Below, piece after piece: positions 10,860 to 24,692 of a stretch of 64,000 bases of DNA (within the stretch, counting starts at the first letter, position 1; every line of letters starts with the position of its first letter). The DNA comes from Spongilla lacustris (taxonomy: Eukaryota > Porifera > Demospongiae > Spongillida > Spongillidae): the NCBI GenBank assembly GCA_949361645.1, contig OX442432.1, forward strand, positions 687,733-751,732. The letters are read 5' to 3'. The notes beneath the pieces were generated by a model. The model saw only the letters and a list, made by a program, of their open reading frames with translations, searched no databases and was not told the origin of the DNA. A program made the position numbers and the translations under genes.

Positions 10860-13800
10860 TTAATTGAAGAAATAAATTTGTTCATAATCTCCACCTGTGA
10901 CCTCCATGGTGTAGGTGGGAGCGTAGTTATAGATCAAACTGGCGTATTCCTGTTCTTGACTTGGAAAATGGTGGCAGCTTTTTCTAGCCTCACTAGCAAA
11001 GAACCTACCGACGTACTATAGCGCAGATGTGTACATGTGTGCACAGATGTGTACATGTGTTCACAGATGTGTATATGTGTGCACAGATGTGTACATGTGT
11101 GCACAGATGTGTACATGTGTGCATGTGTGCACAGATGTGTACATGTGTTCATAGATGTGTCCATGTGTGCACAGATGTGTACATGTGTGCACACATGTGT
11201 ACATGCAGATGTGTACATGTGTTCATAGATGTGTACATGTGTGCACAGATGTGTACATGTGTGCACAGATGTGTACATGTGTGCACAGATGTGTACATGT
11301 GTGCACAGATGTGTACATGTGTGCACAGATGTGTACATGTGTTCATAGATGTGTACATGTGTTCATAGATGTGTACATGTGTGCACAGATGTGTACATGT
11401 GTGCATGTGTGCACAGATGTGTACATGTGTGCACAGATGTGTACATGTGTGCACAGATGTGTACATGTGTGCATGTGTGCACAGATGTGTACATGTGTGC
11501 ACAGATGTGTACATGTGTGCACAGATGTGTACATGTGTGCACAGATGTGTACATGTGTGCACAGATGTGTACATGTGTTCATAGATGTGTACATGTGTGC
11601 ACAGATGTGTACATGTGTGCGCAGATGTGTACATGTGTGCACACATGTGTACATGTGTGCACAGACGTGTACATGTGTACATGTGTACATGTGTGCACAG
11701 ATGTGTACATGTGTGCACAGATGTGTACATGTGTGCACAGATGTGTACATGTGTGCACAGATGTGTACATGTGTGCACAGATGTGTACATGTGTGCACAG
11801 ATGTGTACATGTGTGCACAGATGTGTACATGTGTGCACAGATGTGTACATGTGTGCACAGATGTGTACATGTGTGCACAGATGTGTACATGTGTGCACAG
11901 ATGTGTACATGTGTGCACAGATGTGTACATGTGTGCACAGATGTGTACATGTGTGCACAGATGTGTAAATGTGTGCACACATGTGTACGTGTGTGCATAG
12001 ATGTGTACATGTCTAAGCTGACCTGAGCGCATTCAACTGCAGCTATACTGTGGTTAGTGTTCTGGTAAATGTACCACTCATACAATGTTCTTTCTAGGGA
12101 TGAGAAACAAAACCATTAGCAGTGGTGGATCCAGGGGGGAGGAGGTCCCCCCAACTAGCCATCAATAACTTTTATGAACGCCCATGCTTTATTATCATAG
12201 CAGCACAAAGCCCCTCCCAAACTATCAAGCAGTGTGGTGTATTGACAGTACGTTGTGGGCGTGGTCAAACCAAATGAAATGGACAAGGCTGATGTATAGC
12301 AAATGTTCTAACCACCTGTGGGTATAAAATCCCTGCCAGTCCCACTTTTTGTCCCAAAGTTCACTTAATATGTGCAACAGTTTGCTTATGTTCAACTTGC
12401 AGCCAGACTACATGGCTACCTGTGCTATAACCAATGGAGCTACAGCTGGGACTGGGGACTACCTGATACTGTAGGAATGGGGACTAACTGGTGCTATGGG
12501 ACCTGACATGTTGAAGAGATTTCCAAAAAGAGTACACCTTTTAAAAGTGTAACAAGAGATACACGTTGTATAATAATAATAATAATTATAATTATAATAT
12601 CTGAACCATTGAAAATTTCAATTTCCCATGAGTTCCCAGGCCACAAAGCATAATCAGGAAAAAAAAATTACATGTATACCTGGTGACGAACTAACACTGG
12701 GAATAGTAAATTAACCCTTCAATAAATCAGCACTCTGTGGACATCTTTACTGCCCAGCTCACTGAGTGTTTACGGTAGTACCTACTACATAGTTAATAAG
12801 AAGTCCAACTGAGTATATATACTGAAGGGTTTTAGCTTCAGGGAGTAAAACCTTTTTGCAGTGTAACCAAACTGTAGAGTACTATACATAAATACCCACA
12901 TCAACAACAAATGCCTCATGTTTAAATGAGTGTATCTCCATAATCAATGTCAACATTTCAAAGAAGAAAAAGTATTCCAGAAACAACATGAATCTGGTGC
13001 CCCCACATCAGAGGTGACCTAATGCTCCCACCAGAGGTGACCTAATGCTCCCACCAGAGGTGACCTAATGCTCCAACCAGAGTGACCTAATGCTCCCACC
13101 AGAGGTGACCTAATGCTCCCACCAGAGGTGACCTAATGCTCCCACCAGAGGTGACCTAATGCTCCCACCAGAGGTGACCTAATGCTCCCACCAGAGGTGA
13201 CCTAATGCTCTCCCACCAGAGGTGACCTAATGCTCCCACCAGAGGTGACCTAATGCTCCCATATGTCACACAAGGTGACCTAATGCTCCCACCAGAGGTG
13301 ACCTTACACACACACACGTGCTCAGATCATGTACACACAGGCACATTACAAGAACAGGCATACCAGGGTGTCATTGAACACGACAGGTGGGGACACCAGG
13401 GTGTCATTGAACACCATAGATGCCATACCAAACATACCAGGGTGTCATTGAACACCATAGGTAGAGTACATCAAGCATACCAGGGTGTCATTGAACACCA
13501 TAGGTAGGGTACACCAAACATACCAGGGTGTCATTGAACACCATAGGTAGGGTACACCAAACATACCAGGGTGCCATTGAACACCATAGATGGGGTAGTC
13601 TCTTCCTTCCATGGTAGATATGAACTCTATGCCATTTAGATCCTGTTATGATAAAGAAAATAGCTGATTCAATTTTAACTTGAAGTACAAAAATGTTGTC
13701 TCTTGTAAACAGTTAACACCCCCTATTCACCTCATATTTTTATATAGCCAAGGTTTGTCTGTACGAGGAGCAAGTGGACACATCTCTGGAAAACATGATT

Positions 13801-15234
13801 GTGTGAATTCATTAATAGTTATCTTTCAGTTATGCAGCATGGCATACAATTGAGATGTGGATATCTTTTATTATTCATTTACTATGCATCAAAATGTACC
13901 ACAATGTTAGATTAGGAATAACTTCAGAATGGATAATCATCAGAACATATGAATTTCAAAAAGTGCTGCTGCATAGTGTCATTTTATCAATGATGATACA
14001 CTATGCCAATCACCTCCATCGTATTATAGATCAACCAATCGGGTTCTGTGCTAGTGGGGCTTATATGTCCTTTATACATCACGTGAATTAGGATGGGAAC
14101 ATACATGTATAGCTATGTGCAGCCTCCTGTACCTTATTAGTGCTAAGCACAGAGTAGAAGGCAGGGAGAGATGGGTTCTCTGCAAACTCCTCTGGAGTGA
14201 CTGAAATAGATAGTATCATGCACACATACCTCCACTGCCCTCATGCACACCTACCTCCATTGCCCTCATGCACACCTACCTCCATTGCCCTCATGCACAC
14301 CTACCTCCATTGCCCTCATGCACACCTACCTCCCTCATGCACACCTACCTCCCTCATGAACACCTACCTCCCTCATGCACACCTACCTCCATTATGATGT
14401 TCATTGTCTGTCACATTCTGAGTAGCAAATTTCTCGACAATATCACCTGGAGCTTGGCCAAACATGCGACTAGCTTTGGCATATGCAGTGAAGTCCTGAA
14501 GAAGCCACGCCCATTACAGTCCCCCCACCACAACATTCCAAAGGCACACATACCAAAGGCAAGGACACATTGGTTGATGCAAAGTCTGTGTTCCCCATAA
14601 GGCTGAAGTTCTGGCTCGTGATGATAGCTGGAAGGCCATGACATAAAGGGTTGAAGGCACTTCGGGGAACATCACCTACCAAGGAGCTCAAAGCCCAAGC
14701 ATGTGCCCCACAGAGGTACGTAGTCTCCCTTCTGATTGGCCTGTATGGTAAGCTCATACAGATACTCAGCTGCCCTGTAGTATGGTGTGTTGCTGGTAAT
14801 GATGTCCGTTACCCCTCCCATGAACTATAAGGAGGGGAGAGGGGGAGGGGGGATGTCATTTGTTCCCAGTCCCCCCCCCCCCCCTCCCCCAACACACCAG
14901 TACACCATTGACATAGGAGAAAATGTTAGCCAAAGTGCCTTGGTCGGAGTAAAACTGTATAGGAACCGCTCGCATTCCTGAGGCCTCCACCCACTTCACA
15001 AATCCTGAAGGTATAAATGCGTGTGTGTCTGCTCACGTACATGCCTGGTTATTAACGCGCCTTATTACCAGCGTGTAGCATAGACTTCCCGTACTGGGCC
15101 AAGTCGTCCGTCGTTGGCTGGGTGAGGATCCCTATAATTGGCCGATTAGTGCACGTCAAGGCACCATTTGCTCTTGCGCAGAGCAGGGCGGCAAGACACA
15201 GCAGGACCGTTGGCATCATCATCATCATCATCAT
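10860..15234 (-). CDS. GGH: Gamma-glutamyl hydrolase
   Basis: Read on the minus strand: a signal peptide (MPTVLLCLAALLCARANG) is followed by RPIIGILTQP, the family's N-terminal block; then FVKWVEASGMRAVP, the nucleophile motif WGTCLGFE (exon near 14700-14800), SRMFGQAPGD, ISTMEGRDYPIYGVQWHP with the catalytic His (exon 13567-13642), RTLYEW (12023-12093), and a last exon 10860-11015 reading FFASEARKS...YEQIYFFN to TAA 10860-10862. Length and order match the secreted or lysosomal peptidase of the class I glutamine amidotransferase fold that trims poly-gamma-glutamate from folates. The start is one of seven consecutive ATG codons at 15214-15234; I chose the outermost. Introns carry several minisatellites, including one of about 1 kb. 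It is divergent from MRM2 with 27 bases between start codons. Confidence 0.94.
11024..12012. repeat. 1-kb minisatellite, 20-base unit
   Basis: About fifty copies of a 20-base unit (ACAGATGTGTACATGTGTGC) in the last intron of GGH, very homogeneous between 11690 and 11960. Two palindromes (TGTACA, TGTGCACA) occur per unit. All six frames are open because the unit lacks stop codons, so long reading frames here are artefacts. Confidence 0.97.
12094..13000. other. GGH intron, AT-rich, no gene seen
   Basis: Contains a TAATAATAA tract near 12570 and otherwise unremarkable AT-rich sequence between GGH exons. I see no exon or RNA gene. Confidence 0.5.
13008..13312. repeat. Minisatellite CCACCAGAGGTGACCTAATG
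   Basis: About twelve copies of a 23-base unit (the 20 bases named plus CTC) in a GGH intron. Confidence 0.95.
13366..13600. repeat. Minisatellite copied from the 3' end of a GGH exon and its donor site
   Basis: Five copies of about 42 bases carry the minus-strand sequence of the GVQWHP exon end plus its GTATG donor. The true exon end is the last unit (13567). In every intronic copy the Trp codon TGG reads TGA. Confidence 0.88.
14218..14397. repeat. Minisatellite CACACCTACCTCCATTGCCC
   Basis: Eight or nine copies of an 18 to 26 base unit directly adjacent to a GGH exon boundary at about 14398. Confidence 0.9.
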
Positions 15235-15261
15235 TGCCCTCGTGCCCAGCCGATCCAAGTC
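15235..15261. promoter_or_regulatory. 27-base divergent start-codon spacer, GGH / MRM2
   Basis: Only 27 bases separate the outermost GGH ATG (minus) and the MRM2 ATG (plus). Transcription starts must lie within the opposite gene's first exon, or both leaders overlap. No TATA box is visible. Confidence 0.5.
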
Positions 15262-16928
15262 ATGGTTCCACGTACCTTTGTACTGAAGACTAAGCTACGA
15301 CACCTGGGCACTGTCGCTACTCTTTTGAACGCTGCTGTAAAGGGAAAGTCGCCCAGCTCTTCAAGATGGCTCCAGAGGCAGATAAAAGCGAGTCCCTGGA
15401 CGAACTGCACATTCGTCTCCCCGCTTATACCTAGTACCTTTACCAACAGGACCCCCTGGTCTTACAGGCCAGCCGAGAGCTGTATCGCAGTCGAGCCGCA
15501 TATAAGCTGATCGAGATAGATGATAAGTATCATTTCTTACGACGCGGTGTGGTCGTGGTGAGATGGCCAAAACTGTTCGCATCCTGTTTGAGCACGTGTG
15601 TTGTTCTTCTGCAGATAGATTGCGGCGCAAGCCCAGGTGCGTGTAGTGGCAGATAAGTCTATGGCGCTCTGAAGGGTGTCTGTACGTGCACATGTATCAC
15701 ATTCAGGTTCGTGGTCGCAAGTGTGCGCGCAGAGAATTGGAACACGTGACCTGAGCAGAGAAGAGTTAGGTATGATGTAAATATTGAAGGAAAGCATAGA
15801 ACTAGAGGTATGGTAGGAAGAAAGATGAGAGGACTTACTAATGAAAAGGTGGGGAAAGCATATAGATGATCCCTTCAGTATAGATTGTGTGTGTCCTTTT
15901 AAACACCTCTTGGTTCTGGGTGGGGAGAGGGATCGGGTGTGGGTGGGGAGAGGGATCAGGTGTGGGTGGGGAGAGGGATCAGGTGTGGGTGAAGAGAGGG
16001 ATCGGGTGTGGGTGGGGAGAGGGATCAGGTGTGGGTGGGGAGAGGGATCAGGTGTGGGTGGGGAGAGGGATCAGGTGTGGGTGTGGAGAGGAATCAGATG
16101 GCGGTAAGAGAAGGGATCAAGTGTGGTTGGTTTGAAAAGGTATTGGGTGTAAAACATAAGCATAGTAGGTCTTCTGTTTCATAGTTTTGTGTTGAGTAAG
16201 CTTAGTTTGTAACCGTATTTTCTTTCCTTGGAAGAATCAGGAAAACATGGAATGGTTATAGCCATTGACATACAAGGTCATTGGCTGCACTAGCTGCTAC
16301 ATGTATGCGCTTGTGTGCTTGAGTGCTTGCTTTTCGTGCAGCCATGTCTGAGATTCCTGGCGTGGTTGTGTTGCCAGCTGGTGACATCACCCAGGAGAAG
16401 ACACAGTTGCTGATAGCAGCCTTACTAAAAGGCAGGAGAGCAGATGTTGTTTTGAGGTAAATGTATTAGGGTTTGATCCAAAACATGCGTGTGCAGCAAT
16501 TACTTCATGTATACATGTGTAGTGACATGGCCCCTAATGCTTGTGGTATTAGTGGTTTAGACCACCAGAGGATAATGGTAAGGAGCATGTGTCTCTTCCT
16601 CCGTAATGTATGTTTTATTTGCATTTTGTTCCTACCCTGTTGTTTAGGAGCTTGGAGAAGGGGCTTTTTCTTTGGTACAAAAAATTCTGAAGCCAAATGG
16701 AGTGTTTGTTTGCAAATTGTGGCATGGATCCCATGTGAATGGTGAAGCTATCTGTGCAAGATCGCCACGCGGTTTGCTAATGCTAGTGTTATAGGGTTCA
16801 AGTCTACACTGAAGAACGCTTTTGGCAGAGTGGACGAAGTGAGACCAAGAGCAACCCGGAAAGAATCCTCAGAAATGTACTTGTACGCGGACGGATTCAA
16901 TTCGCAACCGGATGTCGTTGCGGGTTGA
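15262..16928 (+). CDS. MRM2: Mitochondrial-type rRNA 2'-O-methyltransferase, FtsJ/RrmJ family
   Basis: About nine short exons. Exon 1 (15262-15387) has a basic, Ser/Thr-rich leader compatible with mitochondrial import and ends SRWLQRQIK; exon 2 (from 15450) reads [24 protein letters not shown]. Later exons give [13 protein letters not shown] (SAM-binding loop), [37 protein letters not shown] and [14 protein letters not shown], stopping at TGA 16926-16928. The K-D-K-E catalytic tetrad of FtsJ enzymes is present (AYK, SDMAP, VCK, RKESSE). The family methylates a uridine of the large-subunit rRNA A-loop. The first intron is only 62 bases and reads GC-AG (AAA|gcgagt). A 22-base exon near 15616-15637 carries the glycine loop. 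Confidence 0.9.
15915..16112. repeat. Minisatellite GTGGGGAGAGGGATCAGGTG
   Basis: Eight copies of a 23 to 25 base purine-rich unit in an MRM2 intron. Confidence 0.93.
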
Positions 16929-17003
16929 TATAATATATTGGTCCGCCGTTCAAAGTTTTTATATGCAGCTTTTTGTGTATTTGCAATTCCAAATTCTTGT
17001 CGA

Positions 17004-18868
17004 ATGTTATTCCCAGTGCTTCTTATGGTTGCGACTCTTATGCGCGTGTCTTCAGGACAAACGCTAAGTAAGATGCCAGCTGCAATACTTTATATTGTGT
17101 GTGATTAAAAGACGAGGGGTATACTTCTGCATTGTTTATAGTATTAATGTATATCATCACTTCGTTCGGGTCGCAGGTGCAGATAGCAGTGTGAACGATA
17201 CTCAAAATCTTGCAACAGATGCTACCTCGTATCCTCCTTATACGCTATTAGTTGTTGACCCAACGGTGAGCCAGTTTATCCAAACTCCATCAACCCTTCA
17301 ATCATTTGCCGGGTCTACTGCGACATCCTACCAGCCTCCTGGGGCGTCCAGCGCTGCTACGGTAACCAGTGCATCGACAGGCGCACCTCCGGTTATCAGC
17401 ACCGTGCTTCTTACGACGACCACGATGGACGTATCTCCTGTGACGACCAGTATATATCATAGTATACCTCCTATCGCGACCAGTATACCTCCTATCGTGG
17501 CTATCGCGACCAGTATACCTCCTATTACGACCAGTATACCTCCTATCCCAACCAGTATACCTCCTATCACGACCAGTATACCTCCTATCACGACCAGTAT
17601 ACCTCCTATCACGACCAGTATACCTCCTATCCCAACCAGTATACCTCCTATCACGACCAGTATACCTCCTATCACGACCAGTATACCTCCTATCACGACC
17701 AGTATACCTCCTATCACGACCAGTATACCTCCCATCACAACCAATATACCATTTACACCTCCCATGACAACCAGTATGCCTCAAGCACTCCCATCGTCGT
17801 CGCCTCACAACGTGCTCATAACCTCATCCAATCAGGTACAAACGACACCCTCCCAAGCAGTGACATCATCATCAGCAGCAGGGTCATCAAACAATGGACA
17901 GGGAGCAGTGTCATGGCCTCCCCAAACAACAGCTGTAGTGGTTGGCATCTACCCATCCGTCTTGCAAGCCCAAGCCTCCACCGACACCACTCCATGGAAA
18001 GTGAGTGTGGCTGTGCTAGCAGTGCTGACCCTGGCACTGCTCATAACGACCTGCTTGCTAGCCATAGCCCTGTGTGTAGCCATCTGTCGGTACAGGGCAA
18101 GAAACCTTACCTACACAATCAAAAGTAAGCGCCTATTTGGCAGTGTATCGAATTGTGGGGTGGTATAAACACAAGCAGTAGTGCATCTAATTATTGTGGT
18201 CAGGCTTAAACTCACCCCACTCTCTGTGTATGATCACTCCTGCCTCTCCCCCAGATCCAGAAGCCAAAGAAAGCAAGTACTGGATTGAGACCAAAGCTAA
18301 CCAGAGTGAAGGGAAGGCTTCACCTGTGCAAGCAGAGGAAGGAGAAAAGGTCTGGTATGCAGAAAGTGCTACAGCGTTCCCCGTGTTCCCTATGGCGCAT
18401 CTGGCAGCTGCCAGAGATCCAACAGATTCCAGTCCTTCAGTGCAGACCTTCCGACTGGCAAGAGCCTATAAACAGCATCCAGCAGGAAACAATGCCACCT
18501 CACACCCTCAGGCTGTCACTCCTGCCACTACTGCTGCTCCTTTGGCATTGTCACCCAAAGCAGAAACAAATGTAGGGGGAGGGGAGGCAGTAGGTAGAAC
18601 AATTGTAATACCCACGACCCCAACGCCGGAAAGTGACCTCGGCAAAGCCAAGAAAAGAAGACCGCCCCCACTGAAGCCAATCACTGCAGTGCAGGCAGAG
18701 TCACAGGAGGGGACATACACCAAGCATGGGGGCACCTCGCACAACAACCCCACTACACCTGGGTCCTGCTCGGTCCACAAGGGTCAGGTGTACACCGGGG
18801 CTGACCCTAGAACAGAGCTGATGAAAGAGTACTCTGCTATTCTGCAAGCAAAACAAAACAACACCTGA
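17004..18868 (+). CDS. Mucin-like type I membrane protein with ITTSIPP repeats
   Basis: Three exons, 17004-17067, 17177-18124 and 18255-18868. Exon 1 encodes a signal peptide (MLFPVLLMVATLMRVSSG). The ectodomain is Ser/Thr/Pro-rich with about thirteen copies of a seven-residue repeat (ITTSIPP and variants) encoded by a 21-base tandem repeat at about 17455-17750, an ideal O-glycosylation substrate. A transmembrane helix follows (VAVLAVLTLALLITTCLLAIALCV cut here to its core LAVLTLALLITTCLLAIALC), then a basic stop-transfer CRYRAR and a cytoplasmic tail of about 200 residues, rich in Pro, Ser and Thr with a KKRRPPPLKP stretch that could bind SH3 domains. No enzymatic domain is seen. It is probably a surface mucin or adhesion or signalling receptor; repeat number is likely polymorphic. 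Confidence 0.85.
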
Positions 18869-18954
18869 GTGAACGTGTGTGAGTGTGTGCATGTAACCAC
18901 CAATCTATGTCACTGTCCTTTCCAACGATTATTATATCTTTATTTTTAAAAATG

Positions 18955-19961
18955 TCACTGGGTGCCATTACGACCAGCAATGTCCTTGTAAAACAGGACA
19001 CTACCAACAACACTTGGACAGTCCAGAAAAACATTTTGCAGTGGACAGTTGACACAATTCCTCGCTACTAGGGAAGATTGGAAACGAGACATGATAGCCA
19101 GCGTGGTAGAATTGTTCAGACCATAGCACGGGGCTGGCAGGTAGTTGCTCGATGGGAAAAGGAGTGTGTTCCTGTATCTGATGCCTGGTGGAGAGGTTTA
19201 CATAGTGACCTTACACTGCCAAACGTGCAACAAGCATCTCTTTACCTGTGCACCTTGGGAGCTCTGTGTATGTCTGCTTGGTGACATAGTCAGTCCACCG
19301 GAAGTTGGAGCAGGCTCCACAGTAGTAAGGATTTAATGGGGTGGATGCGAATTCAAAGAGGTTGTCGCAGTAGACACTGCAGTACATGGTATCCACAGTC
19401 CTCAGACAAACGAGGGCTCCTTGCATCGGAGGTGCAAGGACTGGGCACCCTGTATCGTACAATGGACCAAAAGAAATTAAAATAAAAATAAAAACTTTTA
19501 CTTGTACTTGAAAGTAAAAGGCTTGCATTTTCATTTTTCTACCTCTTGGTGGGAGGGGAGGGTCTGCATTGCAGTTGTACTGGCAGTTGCAGGTAGCTGT
19601 GCAAATTACGTTAGTAATGGACGCACGCACGACCGGCTCCCTCACAACATCTCACTCACGGAATGGGCGACACAATAGGCTCGTTCCGTCGGACGTCAGG
19701 TATTCAGATGCACCACAGACGGGTAGAGATGTCGTAATGCCGCTTGGTGGCGCTGTGGTGGTGGGAGGTGACGTCGTCAGCTAGGAACGAGAAGAAGCGC
19801 GAAGTCGGGTATAATTTCAATATGGTGCCACAGCTAGGTTGAACCTGAGTAGCAGGCATTAGCCCTGAGCCTAGTTCCCCGAACGCATTGAGGTCCGCAG
19901 GATCTAGTGCAAAACAAGCGAAAATCCAGGAGAGCAGTAGTATGTAACATCCATGCGTCAT
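18955..19961 (-). CDS. Secreted Cys-rich protein with a sushi-like segment
   Basis: Minus-strand gene of about five exons. Exon 1 starts at 19959-19961 with a signal peptide (MTHGCYILLLSWIFACFA). A Thr/Pro linker (LTTSPPTTTAPPSG) precedes a Cys-rich part: CTATCNCQYNCNAD, then GCPVLAPPMQGALVC...YCSVYCDNLFEF...YYCGACSNFRW...LPRCT, which resembles a CCP/sushi or apple-like fold without matching one fully. The last exon has further Cys pairs (NCVNCP) and two potential N-glycosylation sites, ending at TGA 18955-18957. No transmembrane helix follows, so it should be secreted. Its stop lies 86 bases from the stop of the convergent mucin-like gene, so the 3' UTRs probably overlap. Confidence 0.68.
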
Positions 19962-20242
19962 TTCTATCAAACACAATAAAGACCGGCTGCGCGAACCCGC
20001 GGCCCGCATGCATGCACAGCATAAGCGTACGCATGTTTTTAAATGAAGCGCTAGCGCTCGATCGAAGAATTAGAAATAATTAGGAAAAAAAAAATCAGAA
20101 TTTGTACAAAATTGTCCTTTGACCTGATGCACAGAGATGGTAAGAAGTTGTGGTTTGTGTGCGTGAGGGAGTTAGGAGGGTCGTAGCATTAAGTTGAACC
20201 TGATATTTTGCCTTCCATACAAATTTATAGTCCCTCCAGGCT

Positions 20243-22426
<2,184 letters not shown>

Positions 22427-22555
22427 GGATAATGGTGGTGATGGTGACCTTTCTCACAGTGTTTATATGCCTAGTTTAAAAGGATAATATATCCCCAGTA
22501 TCATTATGTAATATTGTTGCTTATGATATCATATAATTTATTTATACGTTTTTGT

Positions 22556-22692
22556 AAAGGGGTGACCTACATTAGCATGCACCAGTGACTGGGGGTGACC
22601 TACATTAGCATGCACCAGTGACTGGGGGTGACCTACATTAGCATGCACCAGTGTAAAGGGGTGACCTACATTAGCATGCACCAGTGACTGCA
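22556..22692. repeat. Minisatellite ACCTACATTAGCATGCACCA
   Basis: Four copies of a 34 to 36 base unit between the fumarase stop and the TBP stop (convergent intergenic region). Confidence 0.9.
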
Positions 22693-22875
22693 ATACACTT
22701 CACAAATTGCACAGCCGTCATTGGTGGACATATCTCACCAGTTTTGATTGTGAATTGGAACGTATCAGAAATCAACAGAGTAACAAACAAAAGAACACAA
22801 TGGGCGGCCTGTTCACAGTTCTGACTAATAGAGGAATTTGGTATTGGCAGGCAAGCGCTGCCAGAGCAGCAGCAG

Positions 22876-24692
22876 CTATGTCTTCTTGAAGTTCTTCAGA
22901 ATGGGGTAGATGTTGTGAAACGCTTCTATTATCTCCGTACGCTCCTTGGCACCTTTTAAGTCAAGGCCCCAGATCAAGGGTGGTGGGGGGCACATATCAC
23001 TCCACCCTACTCACCTGTAAGTACAACCTTCCCTGACACAAAGATGAGTAGAACAATCCTCGGCTTCACCATTCTGTAGATCAGCCCTGGGAAAAGCTCT
23101 GGCTCATAGCTACAATGACAGGATGTAAAGCAACTTGTGTGTGTGGTTCGACATGCCTGCCCCTAACCTTGAGAACTGTGAGTGCTGTACAACCAGACCT
23201 TCCAGACGAATAGGAAACTTAACATCACAGCTCCCAACCATGTTTTGAATCTTGAATTCCATGAAACGTGCCTAACATTGGTGGTGAGATAAATTGCTGC
23301 AAGCAGTTAACCAAAACCTTACTGGAAAGCCAAGCTTTTGAATGATCCTTGCATATTTACGAGCTGCCAGCCTGGAAAGATCTTCGCTACAAGTACACAC
23401 ACCAGGGGAGTTAACTTCAAGAATCAAGAAAGGGCTGGCTCTCTCAGACTTGCCTCTTGGCTCCTGTACAAACCATCTTTCCTGAGCTGAACACCAGTGC
23501 TGTTGTCCTGGGATCTCTGATGCGCATAATTACTGCAGCAAATCGCTACATAGCAGGCAAAATGAAACTGCTTCAATTTACAAATCTCACTGATTCAATA
23601 TTAACCACTGTGCACAGCTTGGTTTGTATTTTACCTAATTGAATGAATTGGAACAGCAGAAATAGTGAGCAAACTGTAAGCACTGTTCTGGATTTGCAAT
23701 TGCATTAACATAATACACAACATCGGCTATACAGACACACTGAATTGCCAACATCAGCTATACAGACACACTGTATTGCCAACATCAGCTATACAGACAC
23801 ACTGTATTGCCAACATCAGCTATACAGACACACTGTATCGCCAACATCAGCTATACAGACACACTGTATCGCCAACATCAGCTATACAGACACACTGTAT
23901 AGCCAACATCAGCTATACAGACACACTGTATTGCCAACATCAGCTATACAAACACACTGTATCGCCAACATCAGCTATACAGACACACTGTATCAGGGTT
24001 GTACTCGGTGTTATTTTTTGTAAGGAGGCTGCAATTAGAGTATTACCTTAGGGTTGTACTCGGCATTTCTTGCATGAAGGGCAATCTTTTTGAGATCCAG
24101 TTTGCAGCCCAGGTTTACAGTGGACACAATATTCCTGCAAAAATAAAATATATCGACTCTTTTCCCACAATAGCAAATGAAACCATTAAAAGAGATAACG
24201 CTTACTACGGGTTAAAGAAAGTGTTTATAAAACCCCGGCTTTAGCTTTTATTTTGAGAGCGATTACATCATTATAATAATATATTACTATGCTCACTGAA
24301 GCTGTGGTTCAATTCCAATACTTTCTGGAGTGACCCCTGCTGACGACAGAGGTGTGCGCGGGGACACGGGGTTGGGATAAAGGTTCGCGGGGGACGGGGC
24401 CGAAAGGGAATGCAGCAAATGGTGCGACGGGGGCGCAGAAGGCGGAGGCATCAAACTTGTTGGATTATTGGTTGTAGGAGTGGGGTGTTCACTGGGCGTC
24501 CGTGGAGGGATTTGTTGCTGCAAGAACACACACAAAGACATCGAAGAACTGAAAAAAGTTCAAGAATAACAGAGTACTGATTCTCACATCCATAAAACGT
24601 GTCATGGGAGTCATGGGTTCATGAATTGGTGAAGGCATGACCATGGCTGTTCCGTGATGGACATCACGACCATCTCTGGAACCGCTCTCCAT
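22876..24692 (-). CDS. TBP: TATA-box-binding protein
   Basis: Minus-strand gene of about eight exons and 281 residues. The start at 24690-24692 ([14 protein letters not shown]) leads to a Pro/Ser/Met-rich, glutamine-poor N-terminal domain. The saddle core is complete and highly conserved: [124 protein letters not shown] and [12 protein letters not shown], stopping at TAG 22876-22878. Both direct repeats with their DNA-intercalating Phe pairs are present. It nucleates pre-initiation complexes for RNA polymerases I, II and III. One intron, after MVCTGAK (near 23455), begins with GC (AG|gcaagt). The start lies 232 bases from the divergent BAZ1 start. Confidence 0.97.
23725..23996. repeat. 31-base minisatellite in a TBP intron, beside a partial exon copy
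   Basis: About nine copies of a 31-base unit (CAGCTATACAGACACACTGT plus ATTGCCAACAT). At its right end, 23996-24011 repeats AGGGTTGTACTCGG, the end of the nearby TBP exon (AEYNPK) at about 24050. Confidence 0.92.

Noticed and set aside
11149..12085. Long open reading frames of 230-280 codons on both strands
   Set aside because: They lie inside the 20-base minisatellite, whose unit has no stop codon in any frame; no splice or family evidence.
17302..17808. Arg/Tyr-rich minus-strand frame opposite the mucin-like gene
   Set aside because: Shadow of the coding 21-base repeat; the plus frame has signal peptide, transmembrane helix and consistent splicing.
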